DNA from: Pseudomonadota bacterium
GTDB lineage: Bacteria > Pseudomonadota > Alphaproteobacteria > Caulobacterales > Caulobacteraceae
Length of the DNA: 55,272 bases
NCBI GenBank assembly: GCA_023451375.1
Contig: JAEXZS010000059.1
Location: 1 to 55,272 of the forward strand
Reading direction: 5' to 3'
Shown: positions 42,027 through 50,776 of the stretch, piece after piece
How positions within the stretch are numbered: the first letter of the stretch is position 1
How the letters are laid out: each line of letters opens with the position of its first letter
The notes under the pieces: model-generated
The model's input: the letters and a program-made list of their open reading frames with translations, nothing else
Databases searched by the model: none
Told to the model about the DNA's origin: nothing
Program-made: the position numbers and the translations under genes

Positions 42027-42679
42027 GGGGTCACGTCCTCCAGCACGATCTCGCCGCGCCTGACGCCGCCATACCATCCCCAGAGCAGATGCGCCGCCAC
42101 CCCCCGATGCGGCCGCCAGATCTCGGCGCGGGCGTAGGCTTGCTTCTCATTGGGCCGCAGCTCGGCCCGATCGGCCCAGCGCATCGCCTCCTGCAGCGCC
42201 ACGTCGCCGCCGGGAAAGACATTCAGCCGCCCCTCGCAGAACATGAGATAGGTTTCGGCCGTCCACTTGCCGACGCCCTTGATGGCGGTCAGGGCCGCGA
42301 TGGCCTCTTCGTCGGACAATGTCTGCATATGCTCCAGGTCGACGCGACCCTCGACCTGGGCCAGCGCGATCTCGCGGCCGTACTTCGCCTTCTGTCCCGA
42401 GAGGCCGAAGGTCCTCAGCGTCTCGATGTCGCGCGCCAGCACAGCCTGGGGCGTCACGGCCCCGCCCAGCCCTTCGACGGTCCGCGCCCAGATGGAGGCG
42501 GCGGCGGCGACCGAGACCTGCTGCTCCACGATCATGCGGAACAGACCCTCGTAGCCGCCCGGGCGCAGCCGCCATTCGAACGCGGGCGTCTGCGCGTGCG
42601 CGCGCGCCAGCGCGGGGTCGGCGGCGGCCAGCGCCTCGCGCGCGGCGGCGATCTCTGCGGGGGTCGGGGCGACGGCCAT
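42023..42679 (-). CDS. DNA-3-methyladenine glycosylase II-type (AlkA/HhH-GPD)
   Basis: 218 residues from the ATG at 42679 (MAVAPTPAE); a reading to 42718 is also open. The helix-hairpin-helix LTAIKGVGKWTAETYLMFC is followed by the catalytic aspartate in VFPGGDVALQEAM. It excises alkylated bases in base-excision repair. It is coupled to the TRIC-like gene downstream. Confidence 0.88.
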   Translation of the reverse strand: MAVAPTPAEIAAAREALAAADPALARAHAQTPAFEWRLRPGGYEGLFRMIVEQQVSVAAAASIWARTVEGLGGAVTPQAVLARDIETLRTFGLSGQKAKYGREIALAQVEGRVDLEHMQTLSDEEAIAALTAIKGVGKWTAETYLMFCEGRLNVFPGGDVALQEAMRWADRAELRPNEKQAYARAEIWRPHRGVAAHLLWGWYGGVRRGEIVLEDVTP

Positions 42680-42756
42680 GCCGCAGCTTACGGCGTGGCG
42701 CGGCCCCCGCAAGGTCAAGCCTCCTGCCCGCGTCCGGAAGGCGCTAGGATGCCCCG

Positions 42757-43617
42757 ATGTTCGCCACCCGCTTCGCCCCCTCGCCCACCGGCCGGCTGCA
42801 CAAGGGCCACGCCTTCTCGGCGCTGACCGCCTGGACGGCGGCGCGAGAAGCCGGCGGGCGTTTCGTGCTGCGGATCGAGGACATCGACCCCACGCGCTGC
42901 AGGCCGGAGCACGACGCCGGCATCCTGGAAGATCTGGCGTGGCTGGGCATGGATTGGGAAGCGCCCGTGCGGCGTCAGTCGGAACACCTGGCCGCCTACA
43001 CCGCCGTGATCGGCGACCTGGTCGCGCGCGGCCTATTGTATCGCTGCTTCCGGACCCGGAAGGAAATCCTGGACGCGATCGGAGACGCCCCGCACGGCGC
43101 CATGGAAGTCGTGCGGCCGGGCCCCCATGCTGCGGACGAAGAGGCGCGACTGCTCGCGGAGGGACGCCCTTTCGCCTGGCGGCTGTCGCTGGATCGCGCG
43201 CGCGAGACGCTGGGCGAGACCGCCTGGGACAGCCTCGCCTTCTTGGAGGAGGGTGCGGGGCCGGAGGGACAGCACGGCGCCGTGCCCGCCCGCCCGGACG
43301 CCGCCGGCGACGTGGTGCTGGCGCGCAAGGACACGGGGGTCGCCTATCATCTGGCGGTCACCAACGACGACGCCCTGCAGGGGATCACCCACGTCATCCG
43401 GGGCCAGGACCTGTTCGAGGCCACGCACGTCCAGCGGCTGATCCAGACCCTGATGGGCTGGCCCGCGCCGACTTATCGCCATCACCGGCTGCTGACCGGC
43501 CCGGACGGGCGGCGCTACGCCAAGCGCGACCGCTCCGTCACCCTGGCCGAACTGCGCGCCGGCGGCGTGACGGCGGAGGCCTTGCGCGCCGAACTGGGCT
43601 TCAGCTCCGTCGGCTGA
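42757..43617 (+). CDS. gluQ: Glutamyl-Q tRNA(Asp) synthetase
   Basis: 286 residues. It opens MFATRFAPSPTGRLHKGHAFSALTAW, a HIGH-type motif, and has the KMSKS-like AKRDRSVTLAEL near the C-terminus. The length matches the GluRS catalytic core without an anticodon-binding domain, which is the GluQ-RS family. It glutamylates queuosine in tRNA(Asp). The 3' end overlaps the convergent TIGR02186 gene by 17 nt. It is divergent from the glycosylase gene with a 77-nt gap. Confidence 0.92.
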   Translation: MFATRFAPSPTGRLHKGHAFSALTAWTAAREAGGRFVLRIEDIDPTRCRPEHDAGILEDLAWLGMDWEAPVRRQSEHLAAYTAVIGDLVARGLLYRCFRTRKEILDAIGDAPHGAMEVVRPGPHAADEEARLLAEGRPFAWRLSLDRARETLGETAWDSLAFLEEGAGPEGQHGAVPARPDAAGDVVLARKDTGVAYHLAVTNDDALQGITHVIRGQDLFEATHVQRLIQTLMGWPAPTYRHHRLLTGPDGRRYAKRDRSVTLAELRAGGVTAEALRAELGFSSVG

Positions 43618-44416
43618 ATATCCGCGAGGCGCCGTAGCCGGTGAGTGCCGCCAGCACGACGCACAGCAGGCCGTAGAGCCATGGCCGGCGGTGGGCGAAC
43701 TCATAGATGTCGCGCTCCAGCCCGACCTTCTCCACCGTCAGGGTCAGGTTGGACACCGAGCGCGGCTCGCCGTCCTGGAACAGCCAGACCTCGGCGTAGT
43801 ATTTGCCGGTGGGCGCCACGGCCGGCAGTTCGACTTCGGCGCGGAACAGGCCGCGATCGACGAACTCCACGCCGCCCGGATCGGTGTCGTAGAGCTGGGC
43901 GGCCTCCTTCAGGCGGATGACCGCGCGGCGCCAGTCGAGATAGTCCTCGCCCAGCCGGCTGACGACCACGTCGCGCACGCCGTAGCGGGTGACGGTCCGG
44001 CTCTCCTCAGGGGCGTCGATGCGCAGGTGATCGACGCCGACGCCCAGGCGACGCAGCTGGCCGAAGTCGGCGATCTCGCTGAGCGGCCGGGTCGAGGCGG
44101 TCATGTAGAAGCCCGGCGCGCCCTCGAACAGCACGGGCCGGCTGTTCAGCCAGACGCCCATGTTGCGCGTCTTCTTGACCAGCCGGATCGGCGCCTCGGG
44201 GCCGCGCACCACCACGACCACGTCGGCCGGATCGTCCGTGGGATTGAACACCGCGCCGTACAGCACGATCGAGGCGCCGCTGAAGCTGGAGTCGACGTGG
44301 ATGCGCGCGTCGGTCAGGGCGGCCGCGACGCGCAGGTCGCCGGTCGTCGCCTGGGATCGGTCCAGCGCCGGCGCCTCGATCGCGGGCGGGGGCGGGGGCG
44401 GAGGGAGCGCCTGCAT
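43601..44416 (-). CDS. TIGR02186 family membrane-anchored protein
   Basis: 271 residues from the ATG at 44416. A short Pro-rich start (MQALPPPPPPP) precedes a beta-rich domain (LTDARIHVDSSFSGASIVLYGAVFNPTDDPADVVVVVRG) and ends in a hydrophobic anchor (PWLYGLLCVVLAALTGYGASRIF). I recognise this as the TIGR02186 family. No signal peptide is obvious at this start. The ATG overlaps the stop of the TauE/SafE gene by one base, and the pair recurs in alphaproteobacteria, suggesting joint export work. Confidence 0.75.
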   Translation of the reverse strand: MQALPPPPPPPAIEAPALDRSQATTGDLRVAAALTDARIHVDSSFSGASIVLYGAVFNPTDDPADVVVVVRGPEAPIRLVKKTRNMGVWLNSRPVLFEGAPGFYMTASTRPLSEIADFGQLRRLGVGVDHLRIDAPEESRTVTRYGVRDVVVSRLGEDYLDWRRAVIRLKEAAQLYDTDPGGVEFVDRGLFRAEVELPAVAPTGKYYAEVWLFQDGEPRSVSNLTLTVEKVGLERDIYEFAHRRPWLYGLLCVVLAALTGYGASRIFSRRS

Positions 44417-45339
44417 CAGTCCGGCGCCCCCGGCGCGATCATGAAGATGTCGTTGGGGCGGACGAACAGCTCCAGCCCCATCTGCATGCCGACCAGCAGC
44501 ACGATCAGGCCCAGGGCCGCGCGCAGCTCCTCCGCTCGGAAGCGGCCGGCGAAACGCGCGCCGATCTGGGCGCCGATGACGCCGCCCAGCAGCAGGATGG
44601 TGGACAGCACGATGTCCACCGTCTGGTTCCGGCCCGCCTGCAGGATGGTGGTGATGGCGGTGGTGAGGATGATCTGGAACAGGCTGGTGCCGACCACCAC
44701 GCCGGCCTTCATCCGCAGCACATAGAGCATGGCCGGAACCAGGATGAAGCCGCCCCCCACCCCCATGATGGCCGACAGTATCCCGGCGAAGACCCCCAGC
44801 CCGAAAGGCGGGATGGCGCTGATGTAGAGGCCCGACTTCGGGAAGCGCATCCTGAGCGGCAGGCCGTACAACCACATCGGCCGGCGCCGGTCCTTGCGGG
44901 GCGCGGGCAGGCCCCGGCGGCGGCGCAGAATGGCCGTCAGGCTCTCGTACAGCATCAGCGAGCCGATGGCGCCGAGGAACAGCAGATAGGACAGGGCCAC
45001 CACCAGGTCCGCCTGGCCCAGCAGGCGCAGGTAGCGGAACAACTCGACGCCCAGCAGGGCGCCGACCGCGCCGCCGCCGGCCATCACCGCTCCCATGCGG
45101 AAATCCACCGCCCCCTGGCCGGAGTAGCGGATGACGCCGGAGGTGGAGGACGCCACCACGTGGCTGGCCTGGCTCGCCACCGCCACGGTCGGCGGGATGC
45201 CCAGGAAGACCAGGATCGGCGCCATCAGGAAACCGCCGCCGATGCCGAACAGGCCGGACACGAATCCGACCACCGCACCCAGGATCACCAGGGTCGGCCA
45301 GTTCACCGAAACCTCGGCGATCGGCAGGTAGATATCCAA
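44416..45339 (-). CDS. Sulfite exporter TauE/SafE family protein
   Basis: 307 residues. It has eight or so hydrophobic helices and the paired glycine motifs VSGLFGIGGGFLMAPILVFLGIPP and FAGILSAIMGVGGGFILVPAMLYVL of the TauE/SafE family. The start at 45339 is TTG with a weak AAGG upstream; a GTG fourteen codons later is an alternative. It is the first gene of a coupled pair with the TIGR02186 gene. The substrate is unknown, as this family exports sulfite-like anions and possibly other small molecules. Confidence 0.88.
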   Translation of the reverse strand: MDIYLPIAEVSVNWPTLVILGAVVGFVSGLFGIGGGFLMAPILVFLGIPPTVAVASQASHVVASSTSGVIRYSGQGAVDFRMGAVMAGGGAVGALLGVELFRYLRLLGQADLVVALSYLLFLGAIGSLMLYESLTAILRRRRGLPAPRKDRRRPMWLYGLPLRMRFPKSGLYISAIPPFGLGVFAGILSAIMGVGGGFILVPAMLYVLRMKAGVVVGTSLFQIILTTAITTILQAGRNQTVDIVLSTILLLGGVIGAQIGARFAGRFRAEELRAALGLIVLLVGMQMGLELFVRPNDIFMIAPGAPD

Positions 45340-45400
45340 AGGACGCGCCTTCGGCTGGAACGAACGGGCAAGGCGCCGGACGGCGACGGGAGGGTCTTAG

Positions 45401-45431
45401 CGACCCGGGCGACGCGTCGCCACCCGGGTCG
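45401..45431 (-). terminator. Hairpin downstream of the PodJ-like gene
   Basis: A 9-bp perfect stem (CGACCCGGG / CCCGGGTCG) encloses a loop that itself contains CGACGCGTCG. It lies 10 nt after the PodJ-like stop. The tail is not T-rich, so it may act as a weak or Rho-assisted terminator. Confidence 0.5.
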
Positions 45432-45440
45432 GAAGAAAGA

Positions 45441-48296
45441 TCAGCCGTTGGCGCTCGTGGCGCCGGCCTGGGCCATGAAGGCGTCGGCGGAGGCGCGGGC
45501 GGCGCCCTGGGCGGCGGCGCTGGCGGTCGGCCGCAAACGGGTCACCGCCTCCTGCGCCTGCTGGTCCCCGCCGCGCGCGGCGATCATGTACCACTTCAGC
45601 GCCTCGGTCGGGTTCGGGGCGATGCCCTCGTCGCCGTTCTCGTAAAGCCGAGCCACGTTGTACTGGCTGTCCACCAGGCCGCGCTCGGCCGCGCGCTGCA
45701 GCCAGATCAGCGCCTCGGCCCGGTTCCGCTCGCCGCCGACGCCGTCGTACAGCTCCATGGCGTAGACGTGCATGCCGCGCGGGTCGCCGCCCTCGGCCGC
45801 CCGGCGCGCCCAGCGCCGGCTTTCGGCCAGGTCGACCGGCGCCCCGTCGCCGGTCTGGTAGAGCGACGCCAGATGCGCCTGCGCCGGCGCGTGGCCCAGG
45901 TTGGCGGCGCGCTTCAGCGTCTCCAACCCGCCCGGGTCCCCGGCGTCGATCTGGGCCAGGGCTTCGTCATAGACGCCCGCGCCCTGATCCGGCGCCGCCT
46001 TGGGGCGCACCGGCGTCAGCGACAGGGCCATGGGCGCGGCCTCCGCCGTCGCTCCTCCGAAACCCGGCAGGTCTGCCGCGCCGTCGTTCATCAGGGCGAC
46101 ATAGCCGTAGCCGCCGCCCACCAGAGCCATGGCGGTGGCCGAGGCGAGGAAGGTCTTCTTGACGGTCGAACCGTCCTTGGCCGCCTGCTTGTCCAGCCGC
46201 TCCTGCAGCTTGGACTTGCCGCCCCGCCGCGGCTTCAGGCCGAAGCCCTTGCGCGGCGCCGGCTCCTCGTCCGCCGCCTCGGTCATGGCGGCGCGGGCGG
46301 CGTCGATGGCGGTGCGGGTCGAGGAGGCGCGTCCGGCCGCCGCCGCGGCGCCCATGCTGGCGCGGATGCGGCGCGGATCGATGAAGTCGGTCTCGGCGGC
46401 ATAGCTGTCGTCGTCGGCGCCGAAGGCCTCGTCGGCGGTGGTGACGACGCCGTCGTCCCCGCGCGGCGCGGTCGCCGCCAGCGCATCGTCGACATCGGCG
46501 CCGCCGAAACCGCCGAATGGACCGAACGGGCCGGCCGCCGGCGCGGCGGCCTTGGGCGCCTGCGCTTGGAACGCGTCGGCCTTAGGCGCATGGACTTGGG
46601 TCACATGGGCCTGGGTCGCATGGGCTTGGGGCGCATCGGCCTCGTCCGGTGCGGCCGCGGCCGTTTCGATGACCGGCGTCTCGTCCACGACCATGCTGGT
46701 CGGGAAGGGCGCGGCGGCCGCCGCTTCCGGCGCCACGGGATCGGCAGACCAGTCGTCCGCGCCGAACGACTCGTCGGGGAAGGCGGCCGCGCGCCAGTCC
46801 GGCTGGGCGCGCTCGGCCACGGCATGGAAGGCGGGCTCGGGCGATTCGAGCGGCACGTCGCGGATCGCCGTCGGCGACCGCGCCTGCATATTCTCGCGCG
46901 CCTCCGCCAGCAGTCGGGCGGTGCGCTCCTCGCTCATCCGCATCCGTTCGGCCAGTTCGCCCGAAGCGCGGTCATAGCGCTGCTCGATCCGATCGGAGCT
47001 CTCGGCCAGGCGACGGCCGATGTCCTCCAGCGCCTGGGCCGAGCGGCGCTCGGACTGGCTGATGCGTTCGCTGAGCCGGTCCGAGATGCGCGCGATCTCG
47101 CCGCCCAGCTTCTCCAGCGCCATGGCGTGGCGGTCGTCGGCGGCGGTCAGCCGCTGCTCGATCCGCTCGGATTGGCGCGCGAAGTCCTGGTCCAGCCGCG
47201 CCGCCTGGTCCGCGAACCGGGCCGACAGCTTGTCGGAGACAGCGCGGGCGACGGTGTCGATCCGCTCGGCGTCCCCGGTCTCCATCGTCTGCATCCGGCG
47301 GTTCAGGTTCTCGGCGATACGCAGGACCTCGCGGCCCATCGCCTCCATCGCCTGGACGCCCTTCTGCTCGGACGCCTTGACCTGGTCTCCGATCGAAAGG
47401 ACGGCGCGCTCGATGCGGTCGATGCGACCCTCGGTCTCGGCGGTGTCGAGCCGGCGCATCATCTCGGCGCGGTTGGCCTCGACCTGTCGCGACAGGGTTT
47501 CCGCCAGCTTCTCGAAACGGGCCGCCTCGCGGGCGCCTTCGGGCTCGATCCGGCCCTCGGCGGCGCGCATGCGCTGATCCAGTTCGGCGAAGGAGCGTTC
47601 CAGCCCCTTCAGCGCCTCGGTGGTGCGGCTCTGCGCCTGGTCCAGCCGCGCGCCCACCTGGGCCAGCAGATCCGAGCCAACGCCCGGCCCGGCCGACTTC
47701 TCGACCGCGTCCATGCGCTGGCGCAGTTCGTTGACCCCGGCGCGCTGGCGCTCCTCGATGTCGTAAAGACGGCCCGCGAGCGCGCCCAGCGAGGTCTCGA
47801 CCTTGCCGAAGGCCTCCTGCGACTGCGGACCCACTTCCTGCTCAAAGCGGCGCAGACGGCGATGGCCTTCCTTCAACTCCTCCGCGATGTCCTCGACGCG
47901 GCGGACATAGCCCTTGGTCGTCGCATCCTGGCCGTCCAGCCGGCGCACCAGTCCCGCCACGGCCTGGTCCACGCCCTGGATGGCCACCGTCGAGCGGCGC
48001 TCGGCCGCCTCCAGCCGCGCGGCGATGGCGTCGACCGAGGCCGACAGGCGCTGAAACGCATCCTCCGGCGCGCCGTATGCGTCGTCCAGCCGGCGCGAGC
48101 GGCTGCGCCGCTCGTAGGGCTCGGGCACGTAGGGACGACGCGCCAACGGGACCACGCCGTCGTCGTCGTCGCCTTCCATGATCATGGAATTCAGCCACTC
48201 GCCCAGCGTCATGCCGGAGCGCCGCGCAAGGTCCTTGGCGACCTCGCGCGCCTTGGGATCGATCCCCTTAACGCTCCACGGCGCCGCTGCGCTCAC
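45441..48296 (-). CDS. podJ: PodJ-like polar localisation factor with Sel1 repeats
   Basis: 951 residues. The N-terminus (APWSVKGIDPKAREVAKDLARRSGMTLGEWLNSMI) is the conserved PodJ-type segment. A very long coiled coil (about 60-490), a Pro/Ala/acidic linker with a pentapeptide repeat, one membrane segment near residue 717 (FLASATAMALVGGGYGYVALM) and a periplasmic part of three to four Sel1 repeats follow. PodJ organises pole development in Caulobacter. The C-terminus stops soon after the Sel1 repeats (ADAFMAQAGATSANG); I do not see the peptidoglycan-binding domain of C. crescentus PodJ. It may therefore be a shorter or related factor. Confidence 0.7.
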   Translation of the reverse strand: MSAAAPWSVKGIDPKAREVAKDLARRSGMTLGEWLNSMIMEGDDDDGVVPLARRPYVPEPYERRSRSRRLDDAYGAPEDAFQRLSASVDAIAARLEAAERRSTVAIQGVDQAVAGLVRRLDGQDATTKGYVRRVEDIAEELKEGHRRLRRFEQEVGPQSQEAFGKVETSLGALAGRLYDIEERQRAGVNELRQRMDAVEKSAGPGVGSDLLAQVGARLDQAQSRTTEALKGLERSFAELDQRMRAAEGRIEPEGAREAARFEKLAETLSRQVEANRAEMMRRLDTAETEGRIDRIERAVLSIGDQVKASEQKGVQAMEAMGREVLRIAENLNRRMQTMETGDAERIDTVARAVSDKLSARFADQAARLDQDFARQSERIEQRLTAADDRHAMALEKLGGEIARISDRLSERISQSERRSAQALEDIGRRLAESSDRIEQRYDRASGELAERMRMSEERTARLLAEARENMQARSPTAIRDVPLESPEPAFHAVAERAQPDWRAAAFPDESFGADDWSADPVAPEAAAAAPFPTSMVVDETPVIETAAAAPDEADAPQAHATQAHVTQVHAPKADAFQAQAPKAAAPAAGPFGPFGGFGGADVDDALAATAPRGDDGVVTTADEAFGADDDSYAAETDFIDPRRIRASMGAAAAAGRASSTRTAIDAARAAMTEAADEEPAPRKGFGLKPRRGGKSKLQERLDKQAAKDGSTVKKTFLASATAMALVGGGYGYVALMNDGAADLPGFGGATAEAAPMALSLTPVRPKAAPDQGAGVYDEALAQIDAGDPGGLETLKRAANLGHAPAQAHLASLYQTGDGAPVDLAESRRWARRAAEGGDPRGMHVYAMELYDGVGGERNRAEALIWLQRAAERGLVDSQYNVARLYENGDEGIAPNPTEALKWYMIAARGGDQQAQEAVTRLRPTASAAAQGAARASADAFMAQAGATSANG
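46573..46647. repeat. 15-bp tandem repeat inside the PodJ-like gene
   Basis: Five units of 15 bp, the central three well matched (for example gcatggacttgggtc, acatgggcctgggtc, gcatgggcttggggc) and the outer two degenerate. In frame it encodes a His/Ala/Thr/Gln pentapeptide in the Pro/Ala-rich linker before the membrane segment. Copy number could vary between strains. Confidence 0.7.
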
Positions 48297-48349
48297 CTGA
48301 TTCGCCTCCCGACCTTCGCAAGCAGGCTATAACGACCACATCAAGGGTG

Positions 48350-48452
48350 TAAACGGCTCGTTAACCCCAATATCTAGGGTCATCACCGCACAGCTGTGGA
48401 AATCACGCCAATCGCCCGGAAACTGGGGCCAACATGGTTAAGGCGTCGTAAA
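48350..48452. promoter_or_regulatory. Two near-consensus CtrA-type boxes upstream of the PodJ-like gene
   Basis: TAAA-N7-TTAA at 48350-48364 and TTAA-N7-TAAA at 48438-48452 each differ by one base from the CtrA site TTAA-N7-TTAA. They lie 54-156 nt upstream of the PodJ-like start. Cell-cycle control of podJ is known in Caulobacter. Short sites like this also occur by chance. Confidence 0.35.
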
Positions 48453-48513
48453 GATTAACCCTTCGGCAAGGGTCCGACTTGCCAAGACGACGCCGCTCCG
48501 CCACCTGCGCGGG

Positions 48514-48723
48514 ATGGACCTGACCGTCACGCTGATCCTGTTGGCCGCGGCCGTCGCCGCCATCGTTCTCTGCGGCTGGCGGGGCGCGCGCCCGCCGGAT
48601 CCCCTGAGAGGACCGCGAATGGTGCCGTGGCGCTTCCTGATGATCGGCGCGGCGGCCCTGGCCCTGCTGCTCCTGATCCACCTGGCGACCCTGCTGGGCG
48701 CCCAGCGCGCGCCGTGGGTCTAG
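48514..48723 (+). CDS. Small membrane protein (69 residues)
   Basis: Two hydrophobic segments (LTVTLILLAAAVAAIVLCGW and FLMIGAAALALLLLIHLATLL) joined by a basic, Pro-rich loop (RGARPPDPLRGPRM). No family is recognised. It is divergent from the PodJ-like gene across the CtrA-like sites and 64 nt before the PNPOx-fold gene. The start has only a weak ribosome binding site (GCGGGATGG context). Confidence 0.6.
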   Translation: MDLTVTLILLAAAVAAIVLCGWRGARPPDPLRGPRMVPWRFLMIGAAALALLLLIHLATLLGAQRAPWV

Positions 48724-48787
48724 GCCCAGGCGCAGGAACCCGAGCCGCTCCGATCGGTTGATCCCGCATCCCCAACAGGAGACGACC

Positions 48788-49288
48788 ATGTCGGACAAGC
48801 TGACGCCGCAGGAGGCGGAAAAGGAATTCTGGAAGAGCCTGAAGGAGTCGAACACCGGGATGCTGGGCATCGACCAGCCCGGCTATCACCATCAGCCGAT
48901 GACCGGCTTCGGCGAACCGGAAACCGGGACCATCTGGTTCTTCACGCGCGATGACACCGACTTCGCCCGCGATGTCGCGATGGGCGGGCAGCAGGGCATG
49001 TTCACCTACCAGGCCAAGGACCAGAAGGTGCAGGCCTGCATCCACGGCGCCCTGTCGATTGACCATGATCGCGAGCGGATCGACCGCTACTGGAACCCGG
49101 TCGTCGCCGCCTGGTATCCGGAAGGCAAGGACGACCCGCACCTGACCCTGGTCCGCTTCGACGCCGATGACGGCCGGGTCTGGGTGTCGGACAAGGGCGC
49201 GCTGGGCTTCGGCTACCAGGTGCTTAAGGCCAATCTGACCAAGACCACGCCGGACGCGGGCGGCGTCTCGGACGTGAACCTGCAGTAA
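48788..49288 (+). CDS. Pyridoxamine 5'-phosphate oxidase-fold general stress protein
   Basis: 166 residues from the ATG at 48788, with AGGAGACGACC upstream. It shows the split-barrel pattern of FMN-binding 'general stress protein 26'-type proteins: MLGIDQPGYHHQPMTGFGEPETGTIWFFTRDDTD, then GALSIDHDRERIDRYWNPVVAAWYPEGKDDPHLTLVRFDADDGRVW. The reaction is unknown; the family often appears in stress regulons. A strong hairpin separates it from the convergent antiporter gene. Confidence 0.85.
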   Translation: MSDKLTPQEAEKEFWKSLKESNTGMLGIDQPGYHHQPMTGFGEPETGTIWFFTRDDTDFARDVAMGGQQGMFTYQAKDQKVQACIHGALSIDHDRERIDRYWNPVVAAWYPEGKDDPHLTLVRFDADDGRVWVSDKGALGFGYQVLKANLTKTTPDAGGVSDVNLQ

Positions 49289-49302
49289 ACCTCCAGCCCC
49301 GT

Positions 49303-49344
49303 CCAAGGCGAGATGCGCGACGCCCGTCGCCCATCTCGCCTTGG
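49303..49344. terminator. Bidirectional terminator hairpin
   Basis: A perfect 13-bp stem (CCAAGGCGAGATG / CATCTCGCCTTGG) with a loop that can form an inner GCGAC/GTCGC stem lies between two convergent genes. There is no long T run, so it probably acts through the strong stem. Confidence 0.7.
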
Positions 49345-49345
49345 T

Positions 49346-50668
49346 TCAGGCTCCGTTCGCGGGCGAGGCGGCCGCGAGGCCCGGCGCCGCGCCCTCCGGT
49401 TCATTTTCCTCGTTCAACGCACCCAGCTCACCGCGCTCGCGCGCCTTGCGGCCATAGACCCATTCGAACAGGGGCGAGGCCATCAAGGTGGTGAAGATCG
49501 CCATCAGCACCAGCATGGAGAACAGGGCCGGGCCGATCACCCCGCGCTGCAGGCCGATGTTGATGATGATCAGCTCCATCAGGCCGCGCGAGTTCATCAG
49601 CGCCCCGATGCCCAGCGCCGTCGGGTTGTCCTGGCCCGTCAGGCGCGCGGCGGCCCAGCAGGCCCCGCCCTTGGCCAGGATCGACCCGGCCAGGATCACC
49701 GCCGTCACCGCCAGCAGGCTCCAGCTGTTGACCATGGTGAGTTGGGTGTTCAGGCCCGAGAAGGTGAAGAACATCGGCAGCAGCACCACCACGGCGAAGG
49801 GCTCCAGCTGACGCTTCAGCTCGCGGCTCAGTAGGCCGCGCGGCATGACGACGCCCAGGATGAAGCCGCCGAAGACCGCGTGGATGCCCGCCGCGTCCAT
49901 CGCCCAGGCGCTGAGCATGAACAGGATCAGGACGATCCCAAGCGTCTCGAGCGTCAGCTTGCCGTCCCGCTCCACCTTGCGGCCAAGCGGCGCCAGCAGG
50001 CGCGGACCCAGGAGAAGCATGAAGGCGGCGAAGGCCGCTCCGCCGGCGATCGCCTTGACCGCCACCCCCGCGCCGTCGCCGAAGCTGGCCAGCACGATGG
50101 CCAGGACGCACCAGGCGCCGGCGTCGTCGATGGCGCCCGCCGCCAGCGACAGCGAGCCCAGGCGCGTGCCGCTCAGCCCCCGCTCGTGGATGATGCGCGC
50201 CAGCATGGGAAAGGCGGTGATGGCGATGGCCGCGCCCATGAACAGCATGGCCTGCCAGGTTACGATCCCCTCGCCGAACAGCCCTTGGCTGATCAGCCAC
50301 GGCGCGATGGCGATTGCGACTAGGAACGGCGCCGCCATGCCGGCGAGAGAGACGGCCGCGGCGCTGCGGGCGTTGGTCTTGAAGTGGTCGCGGCGGAAGC
50401 CCAGGCCGACCATGAACATGTAGAGGCCGACCCCCATCTGGGCGCCGACGAACAGGATCGCCTTCGATTCGGCCGGGAACAGCGCCGCCTGGATGTCCGG
50501 CGCCAGCAGGCCGAAAAGCGACGGCCCCAGGACGACGCCGGCGATCATCTCGCCCACCACCTGCGGCTGACCGAAATACTTCTTGGCCAGCCAGCCGACC
50601 GCGCGGCAGGTGGCGATGATCACGGCCATCTGCAGAAAGAAGACGACGCTCAGCTCGGCGCTCGACAT
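49346..50668 (-). CDS. CPA2-type cation:proton antiporter
   Basis: 440 residues from the ATG at 50668. About twelve hydrophobic helices are visible, beginning LSVVFFLQMAVIIATCRAVGWLAKK. The family motifs GQPQVVGEMIAGVVLGPSLFG, AAGAIDDAGAWCVLAIVLA (the DD of the ion-binding site) and NSRGLMELIIINIGL are present. There is no C-terminal TrkA-N domain; the tail is short and Glu/Ala-rich. It probably exchanges Na+ or K+ for H+ across the inner membrane. Confidence 0.92.
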   Translation of the reverse strand: MSSAELSVVFFLQMAVIIATCRAVGWLAKKYFGQPQVVGEMIAGVVLGPSLFGLLAPDIQAALFPAESKAILFVGAQMGVGLYMFMVGLGFRRDHFKTNARSAAAVSLAGMAAPFLVAIAIAPWLISQGLFGEGIVTWQAMLFMGAAIAITAFPMLARIIHERGLSGTRLGSLSLAAGAIDDAGAWCVLAIVLASFGDGAGVAVKAIAGGAAFAAFMLLLGPRLLAPLGRKVERDGKLTLETLGIVLILFMLSAWAMDAAGIHAVFGGFILGVVMPRGLLSRELKRQLEPFAVVVLLPMFFTFSGLNTQLTMVNSWSLLAVTAVILAGSILAKGGACWAAARLTGQDNPTALGIGALMNSRGLMELIIINIGLQRGVIGPALFSMLVLMAIFTTLMASPLFEWVYGRKARERGELGALNEENEPEGAAPGLAAASPANGA

Positions 50669-50776
50669 GGTTCCCCCCAAGGCGCGCCGCCTTTTTGACG
50701 GTCACGAGCCGGAACGGTGAACCACCGCCCGGGGGAAATCAATACTCAGACAACTGGCGAACCGTCGCCGACGACG

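Noticed and set aside
46573..46647. CRISPR-like repeats
   Set aside because: Units are 15 bp, directly adjacent and in frame inside a coding gene, so this is a coding minisatellite.
45768..48332. An 854-residue reading antisense to the PodJ-like gene
   Set aside because: Arg/Gly/Leu-rich shadow of the opposite strand; the PodJ-like frame has the conserved N-terminus and Sel1 repeats.
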